Positions 5,725 through 6,105 of a stretch of DNA of 6,105 nt are shown here, piece after piece. A program made the position numbers and the translations under genes. Below the pieces are notes generated by a model. That model was not told the DNA's origin, ran no database searches, and saw nothing but the letters and a program-made list of their open reading frames with translations. Every line of letters begins with the position of its first letter. Position 1 is the stretch's first letter. This stretch comes from Betaproteobacteria bacterium (GTDB lineage: Bacteria > Pseudomonadota > Gammaproteobacteria > Burkholderiales > Burkholderiaceae_C), in contig CANFOR010000170.1 in the NCBI GenBank assembly GCA_947448675.1, forward strand, positions 1 through 6,105. The letters are read 5' to 3'.

Positions 5725-6105
5725 CTATTGGGCAGCCTGCGCAGACAAGCGCCTACTTTGCACCGACAAATTCAGCGTGCCATCGGCCAAAGTCGCTTGC
5801 AGCTGCTGCCCGGGCCGGGCCTGGCTGGTGCTGGTCAGGGCCTGGCCTGCATCGTCCTGCAGCCAAGCGTAGCCACGCTGCAAAACCAAAGCCGGGTCGA
5901 GCAAACCCAGGCGCAGCGCGGCCCGGTCCAAGCGCTGGCGGGCATGCGCCAAGGCCTGCTGCGTGCTGCGCGGCAAGGCTTGGCCCAGGGCCTGCAAGCT
6001 GCCGCGCTGCTGCGCCAAGGCCAGGGCTGCGCCCTGGCGCAGCCCATGTGCCGCACCCAATAGCAGACGCTGCTGGCGCGCCAGCAAGGCCGATGGCCGC
6101 CCCAG
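5725..6105 (-). CDS. xseA: Exodeoxyribonuclease VII large subunit, C-terminal part (5' end beyond window)
   Basis: The frame stays open from the right window edge to TAG at 5727-5725, leaving 126 residues of a protein that normally has about 400-460. XseA with XseB forms exonuclease VII, which degrades single-stranded DNA in both directions to short oligonucleotides. The visible part starts in the Leu/Ala/Gln/Arg-rich helical region (coiled-coil arm) and ends with the characteristic C-terminal beta segment: LDPALVLQRGYAWLQDDAGQAL, then GQQLQATLADGTLNLSV. This LxPxxVLxRGY ... GxxLxxxLxDGxxxxxV pattern is the basis of the call. The catalytic core and OB fold are outside the window and cannot be checked. 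A TTG at 6087 is merely the first near-start codon in frame and is not a real start. sodB follows 43 nt downstream. Confidence 0.9.
   Translation of the reverse strand: MGRPSALLARQQRLLLGAAHGLRQGAALALAQQRGSLQALGQALPRSTQQALAHARQRLDRAALRLGLLDPALVLQRGYAWLQDDAGQALTSTSQARPGQQLQATLADGTLNLSVQSRRLSAQAAQ

Noticed and set aside
6020..6038. 8-bp inverted repeat GCCAGGGC-TGC-GCCCTGGC
   Set aside because: It is inside xseA coding sequence in an Ala/Leu/Gly-rich helix; expected from GC-rich codons, with no T-tract.
1..6105. Search for CRISPR arrays, tRNA genes, IS ends, attachment sites, toxin-antitoxin pairs or defence genes
   Set aside because: No spaced direct repeats, cloverleaf, transposase-like protein or defence domain was seen; the region reads as ordinary core chromosome.

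Overview
This 6.1-kb window looks like core chromosome of a GC-rich betaproteobacterium, most likely Burkholderiales/Comamonadaceae. That placement rests on codon choice, the protein flavour of ClpA, ClpS and XseA, and the xseA-sodB and clpS-clpA neighbourhoods; it is inference and was not searched. I see no tRNA or rRNA gene, insertion sequence, CRISPR array, attachment site or phage gene, and coding density is high.

Layout, left to right. (1) The 3' part of a class I/II PLP aminotransferase (YbdL/methionine aminotransferase type) enters from the left edge on the + strand. It is followed 41 nt later by a small membrane-anchored DUF1499 protein. (2) A compact, nearly symmetrical terminator hairpin (1281-1306) separates this pair from the converging clpS-clpA operon on the - strand. 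ClpS brings N-degron substrates to the ClpA unfoldase, which feeds ClpP; clpP is not in the window. (3) A 191-nt divergent intergenic region lies between clpS and a small secreted Ala/Lys-rich protein on the + strand that resembles acid-shock (Asr-type) proteins. That gene ends in a textbook intrinsic terminator, and a secreted DUF192 protein starts only about 15 nt beyond the T-tract. (4) Converging on it from the right are sodB (iron superoxide dismutase) and the 3' end of xseA (exodeoxyribonuclease VII large subunit), 43 nt apart on the - strand and cut by the right edge.

Together the window holds four short transcription units of alternating direction: +, -, +, -. Several products (ClpS/ClpA, SodB, the Asr-like protein) belong to protein quality control or stress handling, but nothing in the sequence shows that they form one pathway.

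I did not find a convincing new multi-gene system. The observations most worth a second look are: the small Ala/Lys protein, with its in-frame 51-bp duplication and GCT-dominated codon use; the DUF192 gene placed directly behind a strong terminator; and a clpS start that lacks a Shine-Dalgarno sequence but has a -10-like hexamer 5 nt upstream, suggesting a leaderless mRNA.
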